Shown here one piece after another: positions 6,498-9,530 of a stretch of DNA of 9,530 bases. The DNA comes from Actinomycetota bacterium (GTDB taxonomy: Bacteria; Actinomycetota; Thermoleophilia; Gaiellales; Gaiellaceae). Within the stretch, counting starts at the first letter, position 1. The number at the start of each line of letters is the position of its first letter. The stretch is taken from the NCBI GenBank assembly GCA_020029625.1, contig JAIBJP010000066.1, forward strand, positions 1 to 9,530, read 5' to 3'. The notes below the pieces were generated by a model. The model searched no databases and was not told the origin of the DNA. It saw only the letters and a program-made list of their open reading frames with translations. Made by a program: the position numbers and the translations under genes.

Positions 6498-7073
6498 GTG
6501 CCACTTCCTCAGCCCGATCTCGAAGTCCTGCGCAAGGCACAGCGCGGGGACGAGCACGCGTTCCGGCTGATCCTCACCGCCTACGAGACGCCGGTCTACA
6601 ACTACGTGCTCCGCATGGTCGGCGACCGGGCGCTGGCCGAGGATCTCTGCCAGGAGATCTTCTTGCGCATCTACCAGGGACTGCCGGGGTTCTCGCTCCG
6701 ATGCATGTTTACGACCTGGCTCTTCCAAGTGGCGAAGAACCGCGTGCTCGACGAGCTCCGCGCGCGAGAGCGCAAGCCGCAGAGCGTGCTGACGCTGGAC
6801 GACCTGCCGCCGCTCGAGGTCGTCGACGCGCCGCCGGAGCGTGTGGAGGCGATCGACGCCGTCTGGCGCGCCGTCGCGGCTCTGAACCCGGATCTGAAGA
6901 TGGCGCTCCTTCTGCGCGACGTCGTCGGCCTCTCCTACAGCGAGATCGCCGACTCTCTCGAGATCACTCTCGCCACGGTCAAGTGGCGGATCTTCAAGGC
7001 TCGCGAGGAAGTTCAGCTCGCGCTCGTCCGCGAGGGCGTCGCCCTCGAATTCGGCGAGCAAGCGGTCTCCTAA
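6498..7073 (+). CDS. ECF-type RNA polymerase sigma factor (sigma-70 family)
   Basis: A 191-residue sigma factor with only regions 2 and 4, as in the extracytoplasmic-function group. Region 2 spans about residues 8-95 (RGDEHAFRLILTAYETPVYN, RALAEDLCQEIFLRIYQGLP, TTWLFQVAKNRVLDELRAR). A linker, LDDLPPLEVVDAPPERVEAI, follows. Region 4 covers about 120-175 (LKMALLLRDVVGLSYSEIAD, SLEITLATVKWRIFKAREEV), ending in the DNA-recognition helix. It would direct RNA polymerase to a specific set of promoters. The GTG 6498 start lacks a good Shine-Dalgarno; no better start fits region 2. A putative -10 lies upstream at 6458. No separate anti-sigma gene follows. Instead come a predicted exported acidic protein and a second sigma factor, so control may act through those. 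The ECF subgroup and target promoters were not determined. Confidence 0.92.
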   Translation: MPLPQPDLEVLRKAQRGDEHAFRLILTAYETPVYNYVLRMVGDRALAEDLCQEIFLRIYQGLPGFSLRCMFTTWLFQVAKNRVLDELRARERKPQSVLTLDDLPPLEVVDAPPERVEAIDAVWRAVAALNPDLKMALLLRDVVGLSYSEIADSLEITLATVKWRIFKAREEVQLALVREGVALEFGEQAVS

Positions 7074-7172
7074 CGATTTCGTAACCCCTGTGGGGGATCC
7101 TGGGGCGCGGTGCGCAAGTTTTCTCGCGGACTTCCCTCTAGCTCTAGAGAGCACCCGCCGAAAGGAAGTCGC
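7074..7172. promoter_or_regulatory. Spacer before the acidic-protein gene with dyad symmetries
   Basis: This 99-bp gap contains CCCC-TGT-GGGG (7085-7095) and the dyad CTCTAG-CT-CTAGAG (7136-7149), where CTCTAG also occurs twice in tandem. The dyad lies 11 bp before the AAAGGAAG ribosome-binding site (7161-7168), suiting an operator or a small RNA structure. An ECF-type promoter recognised by the upstream sigma factor would be expected here for an autoregulated unit, but I could not identify a convincing GGAAC-type -35 with a matching -10. GTAACC at 7081-7086 is only a weak candidate. Confidence 0.4.
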
Positions 7173-7583
7173 ATGAAGAAGCTACTGCAGTCGAAGTTCG
7201 TCGTAATCGCGCTGATCGTCGCCGCACCGGCGGTAGCGGCAGGCACCGCCGCAACGGTCGGCTCCGCAGGGGACGAAAGCAGCCCGGCCGCCGTCCTTCC
7301 CGCCGACGTTCAGCTGGCTGCCGATCGCGAGGACGACGTCGCCGGGGCCGCCGACGATGCCGCCGAGCAGCAGGCGAATGCCAATCAAGAGCAATCCGAC
7401 CCGGCCGACACCCAGGAACAGGACAACGAGGTCGAGGACGTGGACGAAAACGAGGTCGAGCAGCCCGAGGCCGACGATCAGGATGACGAGGCCGAGGACG
7501 ACGACCAGGGCGAGAACGACGATGATCAAGGCGAGAACGACGACGACCAAGGCGAGAGCGACGACGAGGGTGAGGACGACTGA
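7173..7583 (+). CDS. Predicted exported, highly acidic repeat protein
   Basis: A 136-residue protein of no family I recognise. The N-terminus MKKLLQSKFVVIALIVAAPA is basic then hydrophobic, followed by VAAGTAATVGSAGDESS, which looks like a signal peptide or uncleaved anchor ending around residues 24-33. From about residue 50 the sequence is almost entirely Asp, Glu, Gln, Asn, Ala and Gly, with practically no aromatic or basic residues. The last 28 residues are four tandem 7-residue units (DDDQGEN, DDDQGEN, DDDQGES, DDEGEDD). Such a tail would be disordered and could bind cations or basic partners; that is inference. The ATG 7173 has a good ribosome-binding site, AAAGGAAG at 7161-7168; a GTG at 7110 in frame would spoil the signal peptide. 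It overlaps the next sigma gene by 14 bp. That sigma factor ends in a similar hydrophobic-plus-acidic module, so the two probably act in one pathway. Confidence 0.75.
   Translation: MKKLLQSKFVVIALIVAAPAVAAGTAATVGSAGDESSPAAVLPADVQLAADREDDVAGAADDAAEQQANANQEQSDPADTQEQDNEVEDVDENEVEQPEADDQDDEAEDDDQGENDDDQGENDDDQGESDDEGEDD
7497..7580 (+). repeat. Four tandem 21-bp units encoding DDDQGEN-type heptapeptides
   Basis: Units lie at 7497-7517, 7518-7538, 7539-7559 and 7560-7580. They encode DDDQGEN, DDDQGEN, DDDQGES and a degenerate DDEGEDD (residues 109-136). Third positions vary between units (GAC/GAT, CAG/CAA), so the array is not freshly expanded. Its last unit contains the GTG start of the next gene. 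Confidence 0.85.
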
Positions 7584-8619
7584 TCCAACACCCACGCAAG
7601 CCGGCCGTCTCTCTCCCGAGGCGGCCGGCGAGCGCCTGAGCCAGCTCTTCGAAGAGCACGGGCGCATGGTTTACGGCCTCTGCCGCGTCCTCTTGCGGAA
7701 CGCCGCCGATGCCGAGGACGCGGCGCAGCAGGTCTTCCTCTCGGCGCACCAGAGCATGCTAGGCGGGACCGAGCCAAGAGACCCTTCCGCGTGGCTCGCG
7801 GCGATCGCTCGACACGAGTGCCACGCGCGCATCCGGGCGAGGATGGCGACGCCGCTCACCCTCGTGGTCGACGAGCGAGACGCCGTTGGCGCCGACATCG
7901 AGCAGGTCGCCGGCCAGCACGCCGAGGTCGAAGCGCTCTGCGCGGCGCTGGCCGAGCTCCCGCAGCAGCAGCGGGAAGCTATCGTGCTCCGCGAGTTCTA
8001 CGGTCTCTCGTACGACGAGGTGCGGACTGCGCTGGGAGTGACCGACGGGGCTGTCGAATCCCTTCTCTTCCGAGCGCGCAAGCGCCTCCAGGCCGAGCTT
8101 CAACCCGCACGGGTCGCATCGGGCGCGCTCGCGCTGCCGCTCGCGTTGCGCGATTCTCTCGCCGCCGCGGTGCCGGGTTTCTCCGCAGCCTCGTCCGGAG
8201 GAGGTCTCGCCAAGCTGGCGTCGCTCCCCCTCTTCGCGAAGTTCGCCGGCGCTGCAGCCACGGTCACGGCTGCCGGCACGATCGGCTTCGTCGGGCTCGA
8301 GGACCGCGATCACGATCCGGCGTCGATGAGGCGCGCCGCGCGGCCGAGTCACTCGGACACCAGCCGGCCGGCGAGCGCCAGACCGATCCGGAACGAGCCT
8401 GCTTCGCTCGTCCAGCCTGCGATTACGGAGCCCACGCGGCGTGAGGAACAGCGCGAAGGCGAGTTCGGAGGCTCCGACGAGCCCGAGGCGGGGGACCAGG
8501 GTGAGAGAGGAGAAGTCGAGAACGAGGCCGAGGACCGCGACGTCGCCGCGCCGGAAGAGGACCATGACGATGGCGGATCCGGCGACTTCGAAGAGTCCGA
8601 CGGCGAAGCCGAGGACTGA
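7570..8619 (+). CDS. ECF-type sigma factor fused to a hydrophobic segment and acidic tail
   Basis: A 349-residue protein. Sigma region 2 is about residues 22-95 (LSQLFEEHGRMVYGLCRVLL, DAEDAAQQVFLSAHQSM, PSAWLAAIARHECHARIRAR). Region 4 is about 122-176 (LCAALAELPQQQREAIVLRE, FYGLSYDEVRTALGVTDGAV, SLLFRARKRL). A Ser/Gly-containing linker then leads to a hydrophobic stretch, SLPLFAKFAGAAATVTAAGT plus IGFVGL (about 218-243), likely one membrane segment despite Lys224. After that come a basic, Arg/Ser/Pro-rich linker and an acidic tail rich in Glu, Asp and Gly (about 295-349). If membrane-inserted, the sigma part faces the cytoplasm and the tail the outside, so one chain may combine regulator and sensor. 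The tail resembles the upstream acidic protein (DQGE, NEAED, EAED). GTG 7570 is the best start; it overlaps the upstream gene by 14 bp and has no clear Shine-Dalgarno, implying coupled translation. ATG 7522 is possible but less likely. Confidence 0.85.
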   Translation: MRTTDPTPTQAGRLSPEAAGERLSQLFEEHGRMVYGLCRVLLRNAADAEDAAQQVFLSAHQSMLGGTEPRDPSAWLAAIARHECHARIRARMATPLTLVVDERDAVGADIEQVAGQHAEVEALCAALAELPQQQREAIVLREFYGLSYDEVRTALGVTDGAVESLLFRARKRLQAELQPARVASGALALPLALRDSLAAAVPGFSAASSGGGLAKLASLPLFAKFAGAAATVTAAGTIGFVGLEDRDHDPASMRRAARPSHSDTSRPASARPIRNEPASLVQPAITEPTRREEQREGEFGGSDEPEAGDQGERGEVENEAEDRDVAAPEEDHDDGGSGDFEESDGEAED

Positions 8620-9351
8620 TCAGATTCCCTGGGCGAGCCGCTCGGCGAGCGGCTCCGGGAGGCCGCGCTCGCGGATTTCCTCCTGCGTACGCTCCACGGG
8701 GTACTCGACTCGCCGGTACTCGGCGCGCCGCCCCTCCAGGTCGAGCAGCAGGTAGGCGGCGCGGGCGTCGCCGTCTCGCGGCTGGCCGACCGAGCCGGGG
8801 TTGAGGATCCAGCGGCTCTCGCCTGAGAGGTCGAGCCCGGTGCCGGCGGGCGCGATCGTCGTCTCTAAGCCCTTGTCCGCCAGGCCGAACGCGAGTGCGA
8901 CGTGGCTGTGCCCGACGAGCAGGACGCGAGCCTCCGAAGCCGCAAACGAGGCGAGCGCGGCGAACGGAGTGAGGACGTACTCCCACACCGGGTCCCGCGC
9001 GCTCGCGTGGTACAGCGCTACGTCTTCCTGCACCGACTGAGGTTCGAGTGACTCCAGGAACCGGCGTGGCTCGTCCTCCAGAACGGTCGCCGTCCAGCGG
9101 GCACTTGCGGCCGCGTCCACAGAGAAGTCGTCGAGGTCGAGCCGCCCGAGGACGCCGAGGTCGTGGTTTCCTATCAGGCAGACATCGGCGCGTTCCGCGA
9201 CGAGCGTGCAGCAGCGATTCGGGCGGGGCCCGTAGCCCACCAGATCGCCGAGGCACCAGACGGCGTCGGGCGCGTCGCCGGCGATCGAATCCAGGACAGC
9301 ATCCAGCGCATGCAGATTTCCGTGAATGTCGGAAATGACGGCGATACGCAC
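8620..9351 (-). CDS. Calcineurin-like metallophosphoesterase (YfcE/MJ0936-like)
   Basis: A 243-residue two-metal phosphoesterase. Metal and active-site motifs are SDIHGN with Asp8 and His10, CLGDLVGYGPRPN with Asp36, GNHD with Asn62 and His63, His115 in ALYHAS, and GHSH with His148 and His150. The family's C-terminal NPGSVGQPRDGD (184-195) follows. Members hydrolyse phosphodiesters or phosphomonoesters; some act on cyclic nucleotides or dinucleotides, and the substrate here cannot be read from sequence. A cytoplasmic location is likely, as there is no signal peptide or membrane segment. The start is GTG (complement of 9349-9351), fixed by the conserved MRIAVISDIHGN; no Shine-Dalgarno precedes it, so a leaderless message is possible. 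Its TGA abuts the TGA of the convergent sigma gene with no spacer. A divergent membrane-protein gene begins within or next to its 5' end. Confidence 0.93.
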   Translation of the reverse strand: MRIAVISDIHGNLHALDAVLDSIAGDAPDAVWCLGDLVGYGPRPNRCCTLVAERADVCLIGNHDLGVLGRLDLDDFSVDAAASARWTATVLEDEPRRFLESLEPQSVQEDVALYHASARDPVWEYVLTPFAALASFAASEARVLLVGHSHVALAFGLADKGLETTIAPAGTGLDLSGESRWILNPGSVGQPRDGDARAAYLLLDLEGRRAEYRRVEYPVERTQEEIRERGLPEPLAERLAQGI

Positions 9352-9530
9352 AGGAGCCGCGCAACGTTAGCGAAGCGGGGTGTCGTTCTCCTGGCGGCGG
9401 CCGTGTGGATCCTTTCCGGGGCGCTCCTCTGGCGCACCGAGGTGCCCTCCCTGCAGCTCGCCGAGCCCGACCCGCGTGCCTACTTCAGCGCCGAACAGCT
9501 GGCCCGGATTGCCGACTACCGGCGCATGAC
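9322..9530 (+). CDS. N-terminus of a membrane protein, possibly a Ste24/M48-type metalloprotease
   Basis: Partial gene leaving the window at the right edge. The frame reads LAKRGVVLLAAAVWILSGAL and then LWRTEVPSLQLAEP: a basic residue pair, one membrane helix and a short exposed stretch. It is followed by DPRAYFSAEQLARIADYRRM, which resembles the segment after the first helix in CAAX-protease/M48 proteins (Phe-Ser, Leu, then Tyr-Arg). The protease HExxH lies outside the window, so the assignment is tentative. The start is unclear. In-frame ATG 9310 and GTG 9322 would overlap the divergent phosphoesterase start and lack good ribosome-binding sites. The good site AGGAG at 9352-9356 precedes an ACG at 9364 by 7 bases. 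I give GTG 9322 as the nearest conventional start, but the true start may be 9364. Confidence 0.45.
   Translation, partial: MNVGNDGDTHRSRATLAKRGVVLLAAAVWILSGALLWRTEVPSLQLAEPDPRAYFSAEQLARIADYRRM

Noticed and set aside
7357..7569. N-terminal extension of the second sigma factor (Thr/Arg-rich, 71 residues)
   Set aside because: It is the frame-shifted reading of the acidic repeat gene; sigma similarity begins only after GTG 7570.
7497..7580. 21-bp tandem units as a CRISPR-like array
   Set aside because: The units abut without spacers and are in frame within a coding sequence.

Overview
The window is GC-rich, densely packed bacterial DNA, with GTG/TTG starts, short overlaps and very little spacer. 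A WhiA gene beside gap-pgk-tpiA, the protein styles, and an ECF sigma factor with a fused membrane segment and tail all suggest an actinomycetote. Thermoleophilia (Gaiellales/Solirubrobacterales-like) is my best guess. That placement is inference from gene content and remembered family sequences, not from a search.

Layout. 1-461 (minus) is the N-terminal third of a 1-pyrroline-5-carboxylate dehydrogenase (proline catabolism) that runs off the left edge. Only 19 bp away, a plus-strand run begins: an O6-alkylguanine-DNA alkyltransferase (481-933) overlapping whiA (923-1840). A 312-bp spacer with a hairpin and a promoter-like -10 follows. Next is a four-gene glycolysis block: gap (2153-3151), pgk (3260-4306), tpiA (4311-4994) and gpmI (4967-6448). 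Together these carry glyceraldehyde-3-phosphate, with the DHAP that feeds it, to 2-phosphoglycerate. PGK and TPI are both shorter than usual for their families but keep their catalytic motifs.

The gap-pgk junction is the oddest part of the glycolytic block. It holds a strong Shine-Dalgarno, a perfect 12-bp-stem palindrome containing several ATGs, and a second copy of the 3' end of gap (codons for DNEWGYSCRLVDLV) in which all four base differences are silent. The copy ends only a few bases before the GTG start of pgk.

From 6458 a new promoter-like element leads into a second unit: an ECF sigma factor (6498-7073), a small predicted exported, extremely acidic protein with tandem DDDQGEN repeats (7173-7583), and a second ECF sigma factor (7570-8619). 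The second sigma factor carries a C-terminal hydrophobic segment plus an acidic tail resembling the small acidic protein. No recognisable separate anti-sigma gene is present. This three-gene unit is the best candidate for a poorly described regulatory system here.

The sigma unit meets, stop codon against stop codon, a minus-strand calcineurin-like phosphoesterase (8620-9351). Diverging from it at the right edge is the start of a membrane protein, possibly a Ste24/M48-type protease, whose start codon is unclear.
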